Source: Collybiopsis luxurians FD-317 M1 (Eukaryota; Basidiomycota; Agaricomycetes; Agaricales; Omphalotaceae). Taken from it: 64,000 nucleotides of DNA. The notes below the pieces were generated by a model. It did no database searches. It was not told where the DNA came from and worked only from the letters and a program-made list of their open reading frames with translations. Positions 10,667 through 21,520 of this stretch are shown piece after piece (the first letter of the stretch is position 1; each line of letters begins with the position of its first letter). Made by a program: the position numbers and the translations under genes. The DNA is taken from NCBI GenBank assembly GCA_000827265.1, contig KN834754.1, positions 264,831 through 328,830 of the forward strand. Reading direction: 5' to 3'.

Positions 10667-12199
10667 CTAAGGCGATTCATCATTATCATCACCCGATTCG
10701 GATTCCCCTTTCTTTGCGCACACAGGGCACAAACGGACGAAAATGTCTGCCATTGGCCAAGTGATGTGAGCCTGAGAGTATTGGAGAGAAACAAATGTTC
10801 AGCGTTCAGTTAGCGCATTACGTTGCAAGGACCCGTGTCACTCACGAATCCCATTCTCCTCGTTTCATCCGCCATCGTAATCGAGTCCGCGTGTCCCCGG
10901 TGGGCGTGAACCAGTATATCGTACAGCTCATTTCGAACCGGTAAACGGTCGAAGATACTAGGTTCGGGAAGAGTTGTGCCTTGTCCATGGGTAAATCGCG
11001 CTGGATCGGCCTGATATTGCTGCAAGATGAATGCCAAGTTATCAGGTATTGGATCGCGAGGTATAAGAATGAGAGGATGTGTTTGAGACCCCGGCAGTAG
11101 TCGATGAGTGGTCATCCATTTTTGCAAATGCGACGAGGCATTTCGAGGAATTTCACCGGTAACCAAATATCTCGCAACTCCTGCATATGCCGAAGAGGAA
11201 AGACTGGCGCTTTCCTGCATTTCTGGCATCAGGGTTTTGAGGAAACGACCTATACTGTGGTCGAAAGTTTCGCGGTCAGGCATCTCTGTAAACTGTGTCT
11301 CCTCCAGCGATTGAATGATGGCAGAGGGCAGAGGTGCAAATTGAAGATGAGATGTGTGCCTAACTGCAGGCGAAGCGCGATCTACTGCTGGCGGAGCATG
11401 ATCTACTGCTGTCGGAGGTCGAGAGTTCGCCGAGGATGAGGATGCATTTCCTCCGGGACCTCGGGTAGAAATCCTACTCTCGCTGTCAGGATGGTAACTA
11501 CTCGAACTTGCTTGATAAATGGAAGGCTTGAATTTCCGGATCGGGGCAGAGGTGGAAGGGAAAGACCCAGTCGACTCAAAGTCATTGGGTTTTTTATCAA
11601 ACTTTAGTATGTTGCCGGCTTTTGTTCCAATGTCATCCTCAAAAGTGATTTTATCATCTCCGTTCCTTCGCCTTCTAGGAAGGTATGCACATTCAGAAGC
11701 CTTGCCCTGAAGTTGACATTGATTGCACGCGGGCATATCTCTGTCGCACTGCATAGAGTCCAGCCGCGGCAAAATAAGTTATATGGACTTTTGGAAAAGC
11801 TCCGACTGACCTTTAAGCCATACTTCTGGCACGTTGCACACCTTGGAATACCTCTATGTGAATGGTTAGAAGACGTATACTTGCATTCCTTGAGTCCTGC
11901 ACAGTTTTGGCAGGTAGGAACGGCTCTGTCGCACTGAATAGACCGGATTCATATTTAGGGGGGCTCAAAGCTTCTTTGATTGCACCCAACATACCTTCAA
12001 ATTTTTCTTACGACATCTTTCGCACCTGGAAGGATCTAAATCAGCATAACAACCCTGACTGGAGTCATACTAGTCACGGCAGACTTGAAACAGACCTTGT
12101 TTTAGCTTCGTTGCTCGTCTGGGTACTCATCCGGTGTTTGGGTCTTGGGATTCGAAGAGTAAGATGGGTATTCTCAGCATTTTGAATTGAAGAATCCAT
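10667..12199 (-). CDS. Transcription regulator with two tandem Zn2Cys6 clusters and a C-terminal integrase-like H2C2 domain
   Basis: Spliced N-terminus: cluster 1 is CERCRKKNLK followed by CDRAVPTCQNCAGLKEC (CX2CX6CX6CX2CX5C). About 15 residues later, cluster 2 is CATCQKYGLK followed by CDRDMPACNQC and a last cysteine in ASEC (CX2CX6CX6CX2CX8C). Both clusters carry a phase-0 intron at the same place, between the lysine and the third cysteine, which points to exon duplication. A disordered serine/proline middle follows, then a helical region (LEETQFTEMPDRETFDHSI onward). Near the end, after the last intron, comes LVHAHRGHADSITMADETR and ITWPMADIFVRLCPVCAKK: the HxxxH...W...CxxC pattern of the retroelement integrase zinc-binding domain. 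Zn2Cys6 proteins are fungal DNA-binding regulators; targets are unknown. No reverse transcriptase or integrase core is present, so it is not a transposon. The start at 12199 is the ATG nearest the first cluster. Confidence 0.78.
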
Positions 12200-12802
12200 C
12201 GTGACAATCTCGTTATCATCAATAATTATCCAGATGCTGGCAGCTTGAGAATCAACCAGCGCAAAAGGCCGCGCTTGAAAGAGGTGAAAAAAGAACCTGC
12301 GGAGTACACGAATAAGCTTGTGATGTCCACGAAAAAAGAGTTTTTCAAGCCTTCGGACCTGGGCTTCGCAATTTCTCTTTTTCGGTGGCGCGCTTAGAAT
12401 CGAGTTCCTAAAGGAGAAGTCAAAGCCAACGTAATTCAACGCTGTTCAACCGGGAAGCCTGGGCCTTGAACCGAATCTGTCACCTGCTCGTGGCAAGATT
12501 TGCAGCGGTCAATCAGGTTGATACTGCTCCCAGATGCTTCAGTTTCAGCGTTCATAGCCAACAGTGGCCAACACCGGAGTAGAAACAAGTCAGACATCTC
12601 ACTTCCAGGTTCAGGACCAAGTGTTGACTCGCTTGCATCAGCACACCATTATTTCAGCAACCGTCAATGGTACCTAATATCGTACCGGCCAAATTAAGCA
12701 CAAAATACATGTCTTAACCAAAAAATGTGATGGATCCACTAATGTTGTTGTCAAGAGATAGCGCTTCGCAAAAGGGTATACGATTTATTATGTACATCTG
12801 TG
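12200..12802. other. Intergenic: promoter side of the zinc-cluster regulator and 3' side of ATG5
   Basis: About 600 bp without a convincing gene. The frame of the zinc-cluster regulator stays open upstream to 12439, but the extension has no domain and I treat it as untranslated. No repeat or RNA gene is seen. Confidence 0.5.
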
Positions 12803-14060
12803 CTATGAATTGATTCCTATACAAACGTTGACCCATCCGTCAGCACCAGCAAGACAGCCACCTAGCCAAGCTATCTCAGCTTCTAAAGGCATAATGATTC
12901 CCTGTACTAGTGCGTATGCAGGACGAGCTACTGGAGGAGGACGGGGATGGGGGTTAGTGCGTGACGGGGGCGGGGCGGGGGCCTGAGGGGGGAAAAGCAA
13001 AGGAATGTGATCAGTGAGGTAGTGTGCAAGAGTTCGCGGCGTGTCTGCAGTGGGACGCGTCAGAACGTGCGAAAGATTGAAATGAAGAACCCTACTATCG
13101 TCCAACATTGGCGGAACTATATCTTGCATGACAGGACCGTCCGGTAGATACAGACGGACAGGTACGCTACGGACGTTATAAGCGCCGTCGCGTTCAGAAG
13201 GACCTGCGGGATCCGCTGAGGGAGGTCGATTGACCATGGATGCAGAAGATGAGGGAGGTGCTGGTGATTGAACACGTGCAGGAGCGGTAGTTGGAGTAAC
13301 GTGTTTCGCTACCCGCCAATAGTCTTCAAAGTTGTCTGAAGGAGGAATGAGTGAACGGGTAGTAGTAAGATAAGATACAAGGCATACGCTCTTTAATGCC
13401 CTCCCATAAACCATCCTGATCCTGCTGTCTCAGCCCCGTCATTCGCTTGGTGCTACCCCATCTTATGAAGTCAGCTTCTTTGAGCTGACCCATGAACGCT
13501 TGTTTGCAAGCTTCGGGACTCGGAGATAACAAAAGCTTGTCGTTAGGAGGGGACGCAAGATGTAAAAGAAGCCGCAAGGGAGTCACATTTGCTGGCGACC
13601 TGGATGTTGAGGGCTGCTTGGTTGACAAAGATATCGTATGATTATCATAGATGAGCCCTATCGGCCAGTGCCTAGTGTTGCATGAAGAAATGCATTAAGT
13701 ATCGAATAAAAACTATATTCACCATTTTACCAAAGTTTTCTCGACAGTCTCAAACCACCAATCTTCCTCCTTCAGGTCTTTGGCAGAAGTTTCATCAAAT
13801 ACCAAGTCCATGAAAAATCTACGAATCTCTGGCATTAAAAGAGGCAAATACGAAACTCTTGGAGCCTGTATATAGTAACATTCGAGATTACGATCCGAGT
13901 TTGCGGGGAGTTCATTTGGATCTACACGGATTTCGAGCGGAACCGTACCGTCCCAAGTCAGTCTCCGGAAAAGAGTTGTATGATAGTCCGTGACTTTATC
14001 TCTATTTGAGAAATTTGCAACTGGAGAATGGTGATGTCTGGTTGTACCATATGTAGACAT
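12803..14060 (-). CDS. ATG5: Autophagy protein 5
   Basis: ATG5 is joined to ATG12 and, with ATG16, forms the E3-like complex that attaches ATG8 to phosphatidylethanolamine on growing autophagosomes. Three exons. The N-terminal ubiquitin-like fold begins LFRRLTWDGTVPLEI, with YYIQAPRVSYLPLLMPEI and, across the first splice, VKWHWPIGLIYDN. The helical bundle holds MGQLKEADFIRWG; the lysine before EAD is in the position that accepts ATG12. The second ubiquitin-like fold includes VPVRLYLPDG, the TLAHYLTDHIPLLFP segment and the ending YALVQGIIMPLEAEIAWLGG plus GADGWVNVCI. Proline-rich inserts (near 13200-13270 and 12950) lengthen it to about 380 residues, as is common in basidiomycetes. It is head to head with DBF4, 115 bp between starts. 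Confidence 0.95.
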
Positions 14061-14175
14061 GAAGGGAGAAGCAAAGAGGGAGAAAGGGCCAGTGCGCCAT
14101 CGTCAAGGTTCACGTGACCTTCAACCATCAACACGCGCCAGGAAAGCATCTTCGTACTCTTTTTCTTGGACCGCC

Positions 14176-16021
14176 ATGGCTACCGCAGCTCGTAATCCTC
14201 TCTCACAGCGTATTCGGCCGTCTATCCCTGCCTCTCCTTGTCAGACAAAAGCCTCCCTAGGGCTGAAACGTCCCAGGTCGCCTGGCGTCTCTGTCGAAGA
14301 TCAACTGAATCATGCCGCTTCAAAACGCGCCAAAGCTACTCTAGATACCCCTTCAGAAAAGCAGAGACGCAAAGACCAACAGGAGATTGAATGGAGAGAA
14401 AAGTACCTCCGTGCTTTTCCAGGATTCAAGTTCCATTTTTCGGAGGATATTCAGAATGCCGACTATGTTAAAACGCTTGAGAAACGAATAATTCAACTGG
14501 GAGCGGTACGCGCAGCAGAATCCTTATCAATTACTCTTTTTTTCCAACGATCTTTGTACAGGTCGTCGAGGATTTCTTTTCGGCTTCAGTTACACATCTG
14601 ATTGTCAAAGACGTGGAGTTAGGCAGAACTTCTGACAAAGAAAATCGTAATGGTCAAAGGAGTCCTTCAAAAAAGGAGAGGGTTGTGCTGTGCGTATTGT
14701 TTGGCAGAAATAACGCGTCTTTGTCTGAACATCTTCCAGTATTCCAGAAGTACCTCAGGTGTATCGTCGCACTGTCGATGAAAATCACATCAAAGAATGG
14801 GGTGTACGAAAGCTCGACAGTGTTCTTTCTCGCTGTCTTCTGCAACCCGTCATTCTGCCTACCTCGGGGCCTCTTCCATCCAAGATGAGTCTATCGCAGT
14901 CGACTCATTCTAATACAGGTCATTCTCGCTCTTTGAACAAACTCCTGCAATCCGAAAAGATACATGGTACTACCGAGCGCGACCCAACCCAGAGACGACA
15001 TGATTACACGTATTTTGCGCGTGGAAGTTACTTTGTCCTTGTAGAGGATATTCGTCAAGAACTCGCTACAATTGTGGCGCACCAGTACATGCCTCCCAAG
15101 AGAGGGTCCACGAGAACCCCTTGGCCTGTTCTGCACTGTCATCCCCAGTCTAGAGGACCTTTCGTGCCCTTTGATGAAAAGGAAAGGAAACGATGGGAAA
15201 GGGCGCAAAAGATGGACAAGGAAGATAAGATCGAGGCGGAGGAAAGAGAGCTGAGGGAACAGAAACTTCTCCAGGAACGTATTTCTCGAGAGCGGGAGGC
15301 CCGCCAGCGAGGGTTTGACCTCAGACGATCCGTGTCCATGAGCAATCTTCGTCGTAGAGAGTCTCTGGATGCAGAAAACGCGATTGATGATTTTGATTCG
15401 GCCTGTGCCTCGGGCTACCTTGCATCAGGGCAGGTGGGCTACATCGCTGCTTCTGGAAATAGTGTCAGTATCACGTCTGCCACTGGCACCACTTCCACTG
15501 CTGGATACAACCTGAATTCATCGAAGCTGCCTCCGAAGTTGCGAGCCTTTGCAGATAACCAGGTCGCGACATCGCGCAAAATTGGTAGACGTGATAGCAT
15601 TCAGGGCGATATGGGCCCCCCAGCTGTTCCTGAGGGTCGGGTCGGCGTTGGCCTTCGCAGGGCAAAGAGTACAAATAATCTTAAGCTCCCCAAACGAGAA
15701 GAAGGTTCAAAGCCAGGATACTGCGAAAGCTGCCGGGTCAAATTTGAGGATTTTAAGCTCGTAAGTCCAATCAAGTGAAGATGATGATGACGCTTTGACC
15801 AGCACGTCGGTTTTTTGCAGCACATTATTGGCAGCAAGCACAGAAGATTTGCTACTAATAAGGCTCACTTTGCAGAGCTCGACGCCGTCCTCTCCCTGGT
15901 CAAACGAAAAACAGTGGCGGAAGTTGCATCAGAACGCAGAGCGTCAAACCAAGCTCGCATACTATTTCGGAGCAATTCTTACAACGAAACTGGTATGCCC
16001 GATGTTGATCTGGACGATTAA
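14176..16021 (+). CDS. DBF4: Dbf4-type regulatory subunit of the Cdc7 kinase
   Basis: Activates Cdc7 kinase, which phosphorylates the MCM helicase to fire replication origins; nuclear, S phase. The N-terminal BRCT-like motif N spans about FPGFKFHFSEDIQNADYVKT to VTHLIVKDVELG, interrupted by an intron near 14502-14561. Motif M lies around ARGSYFVLVEDIRQELATIV and ends WPVLHCHPQSRGPFVPFD, followed by a charged coiled segment (ERKRWERAQKMDKEDKIEAE). Motif C, the DBF zinc finger, is split by an intron: YCESCRVKFEDFKL joined to HIIGSKHRRFA, giving the CxxC...HxxxxxH set. The protein ends PDVDLDD at 16021. The order N, M, C is complete. The start at 14176 has a good context (GCCATGGC). It shares a short promoter with ATG5. 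Confidence 0.93.
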
Positions 16022-16255
16022 CTCCTTTCTTTGTCAAGTTCGCATTTCTCTTTATCTTGCAATTGTACCTTGATTGCCATTTTCTACATCTGTATTATCC
16101 CCGCATTCACACACAAATTCGAATCTTTACCTTCGGACGTTCCTGTATACCTTTGAACACATCATGTGTATATTTATTCCAGGTTGCGTTGAGCGCGACT
16201 TGTACATCGTTATTACAATATCGAACTCCAGCGCCTTACGTTTGTCGGGAGTGCC

Positions 16256-18123
16256 CTACTCTACTTTTTTTGAACTAAATAATCTCATTCCCTCCGCTAC
16301 AGTTCCTACGGTGCCTGTCGCCCCATGATTCCATGATCGCTCAACCGATGAAACTCCCAATGCATCCAGGAGCTTCCCAGCAGCGCGCGGAATAAACGGT
16401 TGTAAGCATATTCCGGAAACGCGAAGGGCCTCTAGACATGAGTCGTAAGATGCACGGGCTACTTCGGGAGATGATCTCCATGGAGTAGCGTCGGTCAAAC
16501 ATTTATTTGCCTAGATAAGGATGTCAGGAGGAAAGAAAAAATGAATGTGAAGACGTACAATTCGCAAGACGTTGATAATAGTTTCTAACGCTTCTGCAAC
16601 ATCCATTTTGTCCAAATAGGTAGACACATTGGCTTGAAGGGACTCTAATGCTGCGTTCAAGGGACTGAACTGTTTTTTGTCGGCCGTGGAGCATTCTGGA
16701 GCCATACGCGAAGTAATAGCGGAAGAAGTGACTCGCAAAAAGAGGTTGCCCAGTAAGGCTTGTAATTCTTTGTCGTGCTTGGCTACTTGTACGTGTGACC
16801 AGTCTGCGGTAAGCGTAAGACGAAGCTACGTATACCCGAAAAGAACAAGTCGATACTTACCAACGTCGTCCTGGAACCGTCCACCAACTTTGGCAAGATA
16901 ATACCGAATCGAGTCAATCCCAAACTCTTCGATAGCTTGGAAAGGGTCAGTTGTATTACCAAGAGATTTTGACATTTTCTTTTGAGAAGATGTCCAGTGG
17001 GCATGAGCCAAGATCTGACGTTGAAGGGGAAGCTGAAGTGCAAGCAAAATTGCTGGAAGATATATGCTATGGAAGCGAACTATATCTTTTCCAATGATCT
17101 GCAAATCAACTGGCCAGCCATCTCGAATGCCAGAATCACTCCACGGATAACCAATACCAGTGAGGTAGGATATGAGGGCATCGAACCAGACATAGATTGT
17201 ATGGTCGGAATCATTAGGAACAGGGATGCCCCATGACAAACGAGATTTAGGTCGGGATATAGATATATCTTCTAAAGGGGACCGGAGAATGCTGATGAGG
17301 TGAGCGTGATGAGAAGACGGGAAGACACAATTTGGGTTGGAGGTGTAGTGTTTCAAAAGGGCCTCGCGAAACTGAGAGAGACGGAACATGTAATTCGTCT
17401 CGCAGCTATATTCTACAGTCGCGCCGGTTTCTTTGGAAATGGAGCGAGCTGGCTGATCTGCGTCTGCGGGAACGTGTACAACTTGACCTTCAGTGTAAAA
17501 ACACTCATCGGTTATTGAATACCATCCTGAGTAGGAACCTTTGTAAATCAGGCCCTGGTCATCCAATTGACGCTGCCAACAGACGATGAGCCAGCTTCTT
17601 TAAGGAAATAGTTGGGTCATACCCAAATGTGCGCGACAGCAGCATAGTGCGCTTCCTCACTCGTCCTAATAAACCGCGTAAACTTGACGTCCGCTTCACT
17701 CGCCAATTGCTAGAGCTTTCTGGTCAGGTTTGAATGAGCCAGTTTTCGAGATGGAAACACACACGGAATTGCTGACTTATTGTATTACAGAATTCCTTTG
17801 GATGAAGCCCTTTATCGAATGCAGCTTTCTGAATCTTCAGACCGTGCTCGTCTGTCCCGGTAACAAAAAGGACAGGTCTTGACGGATTTTTGAGCGAATT
17901 GTACCGAGCAAAGATATCAGCCGTTACTAAGGAATATAAATGTCCAATATGAGGCACTAGAAAGTACGGCCATTAGCGACGAAATGAGGATTGCGGGACA
18001 AGATGACTGACCAGCATTAGGATAGAATATAGGTGTTGTAATGTACCAAGGTTTGATACTAGTACTCACCCAGCGACAAGAGCCGCGAGCAAGAGCCTTT
18101 GCACAGACAGCATGGTGGAACAT
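16256..18123 (-). CDS. MSM1: Mitochondrial methionyl-tRNA synthetase
   Basis: A class I synthetase that charges mitochondrial tRNA-Met. Spliced N-terminus: basic leader (MFHHAVCAKALARGS), then WYITTPIFYPNAVPHIGHLY with the HIGH signature formed across an intron. Further on are LFVTGTDEHGLKIQKAA, GWYSITDECFY, the zinc-knuckle-less bacterial-type core, IYVWFDALISYLTGIGYP and the KMSKS loop as SSQKKMSKSLGN. The anticodon-binding helical domain ends the protein. No C-terminal tRNA-binding domain is seen, as usual for the mitochondrial form. The upstream ATG at 18153 is in frame and would add ten residues; I prefer 18123 because it gives the cleaner presequence. The start lies only 53 bp (or 23 bp) from the divergent dynamitin start. 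Confidence 0.94.
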
Positions 18124-18176
18124 GAAAGGGAACGAACGGGCGTCAAAATACACATCCAGGGTTGTCTCTTGACGCG

Positions 18177-19617
18177 ATGAGCGTGAACAAGTACGCGAAT
18201 TTACCAGATATTGTCAGTTCGCCGAAGCTCCAATGTTCTGCATGCTCATTCTACCTGGTTCTATAGGACACTGCTCAAGATGTCTATGAAACAGAGGATG
18301 CCTTTCCGTCTTCGCTCACTCAAGTTGGTAATTTTCCGGATAGTTTCCAACAGTATGCTCACTTTCGTACAGGGAGATTCTAGTGACGACGAAGTTAAAC
18401 CCACCCGCTCGGCAATAAAGAGAGCCGGCGAAGTCGCAAGCAAGGAAGAATTAGATGTTGGCCACTTAATGGATGCAACAGAGGCAAGCAACAAGTTTCG
18501 GCAAGCTGAGAGGAGAAAAGGTAAAACCTTTTATTTTTTCTGTATAGACTTGACTCAAAAGAGTATTATACTCAGTTCGACCTCGAACTCGATATGTGTA
18601 TCCCCCTTCACCCACTCAGTCTGATGCCGAATCGATTGATGGACAAACTTCACGACCAGTACCACTATCCAGACGTCTAAAAACTCTACAGGCTGAACTG
18701 GCATCACTCGAATCTGAACTTGCGGATCCGTCCAATTCTCTGCTATTGAAGGAGCAGGAAGAGACTGCCGTCGATCCTGGTGAAATGCTACGTGGACTGG
18801 TCGATGTCCGAGTTCGACTGGAGAAGATCAAGCAAGGCGCGGAAGGACGAGGAAGGCTGGTCAATGCTGTTCTTTCCCTGCAGCAATCCGGAACCGCAAT
18901 TCCTTCTCACAGGGAAGAGTCCATTAATGGCAAAGAGGCTGGTGATAAACCACCAACCGCGGATGTTCGGAACCTTGTCGAAATGGACAAACGGGTTGCC
19001 GAATTAGAGAAGCTTGTTGGAACTTCCATGACTGCTGTTGACGAGGTGCGATGCGACCTCAAATACTTTTTGACCTGAGATTGATCATGCGATAGACATC
19101 TCCGTTACCTTTGCCGCTTGTGACCCAAATAACAAGGATACATTATCAACTCAATGCCTTGACCACACCTCGACACATCGATAACATTTCTCGACGACTG
19201 AAACTCCTCATGTCGGACCTTGACCGTGCTTCCAATGCTCAACAAGCACACAGGCGACAATCTCAGCCAGATTCCAAATCTTCTGATTCAGGCGCCGCTA
19301 TCAAGCTTTCCAACGATATTATACCCATTCTCCATCGCCTTAACCCGGCATTGCCGCAGATACCCCATATCCTTACGCGATTGCGCACACTTTCGGCGCT
19401 TCATGCATCGGCAGGAGAGTTTCAGAAGAATTTGCAAGATCTAGAGGATGAGCAGACTCATGTGAAAGAGTCTTTGGGCGAGTTGGAGAACGCCGTGAGC
19501 ACCGTGGAGAAAAGCCTTGAGGAGAATAGAAAAACCGTTAGCGGGAATGTGGACGGTTTAGAGAAACGAGTTGCCGATTTATTCAGACGATTGGACGAGC
19601 TTGAGACGAGTAGGTGA
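18177..19617 (+). CDS. JNM1: Dynactin subunit 2 (dynamitin, p50)
   Basis: A shoulder subunit of dynactin, the dynein activator needed for nuclear migration along hyphae. The N-terminus MSVNKYANLPDI is spliced to DTAQDVYETEDAFPSS, the conserved dynamitin peptide that contacts the Arp1 filament. The body is nearly all coiled coil: SRRLKTLQAELASLESELAD, DKRVAELEKLVG, and near the C-terminus the helix around LEDEQTHVKESLGELENAV and VDGLEKRVADLFRRLDELE. Introns fall at about 18213-18267, 18330-18371, 18522-18593 and 19046-19098. It ends at 19617. Head to head with the methionyl-tRNA synthetase and convergent with the con-6 relic. Length (about 410 residues) fits the family. Confidence 0.9.
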
Positions 19618-19743
19618 TCTCCGAGAAGAAATTGCCTTGGATTTACAATGTTACGGCTACGCTACTTAATATAGCTTACATCAGATTCACCTGGAGGGAA
19701 TATATTAGGTTGTAAATAGGAATAACCGGACAACCGGGCCTTA

Positions 19744-20202
19744 TTATTCCTGCTTTGATTTGGATTGGGGGAGAGGTTCAGTGCCGGAGTTGCTGGCATC
19801 CAAAGCCTTTCGAGCACGGGTTTTGGTTTGTTCGTTGGCATTATCGTCTGTGATGAAACAATGAAAGAAATCTCGGAAGAGAAATTGCTGGCAAATTCAT
19901 ACCCTTCAAAGTCGCTTTGAATTCCCCTAAGAAGGATGATTTGTAGTTGATTAACTTGGGGAGAAGGAGCAATAATACCAAGTACTTGGTTCTGGTGAGC
20001 GGCACCGGTACCTGCGCTGTGGCTGATCTTACTATCGAGACGAGCTCCTATCGAGACGAGCTCCTATCGAGACGAGCTCCCATCTCATTGAGACGGTCAG
20101 CGGCGCGGTATTTAGCTTCTTGGGAGACGTTGTGGAGAGTGCCACGGAGACCTGGGTCCTGCGGCGACGCGCTCGGGATTCTTCTGAGAGTTTATCGGAC
20201 AT
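19744..20202 (-). pseudogene. Conidiation-protein-6-like gene, frame-broken
   Basis: Read on the minus strand, three frames each hold part of a Con-6 protein: MSDKLSEESR; then NPERVAAG (frame +1); then LRGTLHNVSQEAKYRAADRL, the first Con-6 repeat. After a 16-bp unit present three times (20032-20079) come AAHQNQVLG and, through two normal introns, GEFKATLKDDNANEQTKTR, the second repeat, ending LPQSKSKQE at 19744. The breaks are a frame offset before NPERV, a 7-nt insertion (GGACCCA-like) between VAAG and LRG, and two extra 16-nt units (+32 nt), each of which changes phase. Con-6 proteins are small stress/sporulation proteins of unknown mechanism. The 3' half has intact splice sites, so loss is recent, or the repeat region is misassembled. 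MED27 starts 182 bp away on the other strand. Confidence 0.65.
20032..20079. repeat. Perfect 16-bp tandem triplication inside the con-6-like gene
   Basis: Unit CTATCGAGACGAGCTC occurs three times end to end. One unit would keep the Con-6 frame (GARLDSKISHS); the two added units shift it and bring in a TAG stop. It contains SacI-like GAGCTC cores. A simple replication-slippage or unequal-exchange product. Confidence 0.9.
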
Positions 20203-20384
20203 TGCGGTCAATGGTCAGAAAAGTTGCATCATTAGGGTTTTTATACCCGCCAGGTCATGAAATCTGGTCGCCATCGAGAGAGCACAACGAAATGACAATC
20301 GCCTTGGATCCATTAGACGACCTCGATGTCCTTTTCAGCGCTTAAATAAATCATGTGACCGTGCGGCGCCTCTTTACTGCCTCC

Positions 20385-21417
20385 ATGCCTCCGCTCCCAG
20401 TCGAGAGCCAAGTGCAAGCATTGTCAGATCTATACAACAGCATACAGAACGCTAGGGACCTTCCTAGGGAGCTTTTGAATACAGCTATTGTTTCCAATTC
20501 ATTACCGCTATCTTCTCCATCTCTTTCACTATATTCCCAGCAGCTAAGGGACATTGCGCAGACCCTTCGTTCAGATGTAGTTCAAAGTGCTTTGCGCGCG
20601 GCCAATGATAGTGCTCAAGCGGATGGACAAAATATCACAAACAATGTTCGCCGGGAAAATCGAAAGAGAAGGTTCGATCTCTATTTCTGTTTGCAGGGCA
20701 GAGCTACAACGTTGGCAGGCGGGCTCCTTCACCTGAATCACCCCAACCGTACATAGTTCCTGACAGTCAAAGCTCAGGTTTATTTCCTTCGAGCAAAGAG
20801 AATATGACGCCTCTCAAAAGTCATGAATTCATGGATTACATCCGACAATTTAACAAGGAACATTCGCTATGCAAATTGGGGATTTGGCAAGCCATACGAT
20901 CATCAAGTAAAGGACTAAAGAATCCGGCGATTCTGCGATTTTCTATCAAGGATGTGATGACAGCGTATCTCACTGTAAGTTATACCGCAAGCGAACCAGC
21001 ACTTTGTGTGGAGAACGTGACAGCATTTGGTCCGAGAGAAAAAGTAGGTGTGATCGAGATTCGGTATTTTCGAATTCTGGGCGGAAGATTGACGTCGGTG
21101 TGATGGACAGAAATTGCCACATTCCCAATCGGAATACTCTGTATATCGAATTCTATCACAAGAGCTAGCGCGAATGATTCACTCTGATCCACAAGTCAGC
21201 CTGCAGCTGTTCATGGTAGGTGATGGCCAAGAAAAAGAAAAAAGAAAAATAATTCATTCTGTGTACGCAGACGCTGCTTTGTTCGTATGAAAACATGTTT
21301 ACGATGCGATGTGACAAGTGCGAGCGGGTGCTTTCTGTAGAAGGGCATGCAGTGGCAGTTAAGCGAGTATGGAATGAAGAGAAAGGGGAGTGGGAAGGCC
21401 GACATACTAGCTGCTAG
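20385..21417 (+). CDS. MED27: Mediator complex subunit 27
   Basis: Upper-tail subunit of the RNA polymerase II Mediator. The N-terminus (MPPLPVESQVQALSDLYNSI) is a helical segment. An intron near 20651-20707 (donor GTTCGC, acceptor GGGCAG) restores the frame into SYNVGRRAPSPESPQPYIVP and on to FMDYIRQFNKEHSLCKLGIW. The conserved C-terminal part includes IKDVMTAYLTVSYTASEP and ends with the family's zinc-binding tail: LLCSYENMFTMRCDKCERVL, then WEGRHTSC, with the CxxC and the last cysteine in place. Two more introns lie at about 21042-21110 and 21217-21270. The start is the first ATG in frame (an earlier GTG is not used in fungi). The Medusa-like gene begins 103 bp downstream on the same strand. 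Confidence 0.82.
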
Positions 21418-21520
21418 TCTAGATTTAATGGAATGCAGATATTGTGTGTGTTTCCTTTTTTGTCGTGCGAGCCTCGTGGGTTGGAAATAGGGGATCTTGG
21501 CCCCGTCCTCGACCTTGAAA

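Noticed and set aside
10667..10860. Retrotransposon remnant suggested by the H2C2 motif
   Set aside because: No reverse transcriptase, RNase H, integrase core or terminal repeats nearby, and the domain is in frame within a spliced host-style gene.
12200..12439. Upstream in-frame extension of the zinc-cluster regulator
   Set aside because: No domain or homologous character; the ATG at 12199 sits close to the first cluster, as usual for the family.
20032..20079. CRISPR-like repeat
   Set aside because: Three contiguous 16-bp units without spacers in a eukaryotic genome; a simple tandem repeat.
20975..21023. GTAAGT...GACAG intron inside MED27
   Set aside because: 49 nt is not a multiple of three and removal breaks the frame; read-through gives the conserved YLTVSYTASEP segment.
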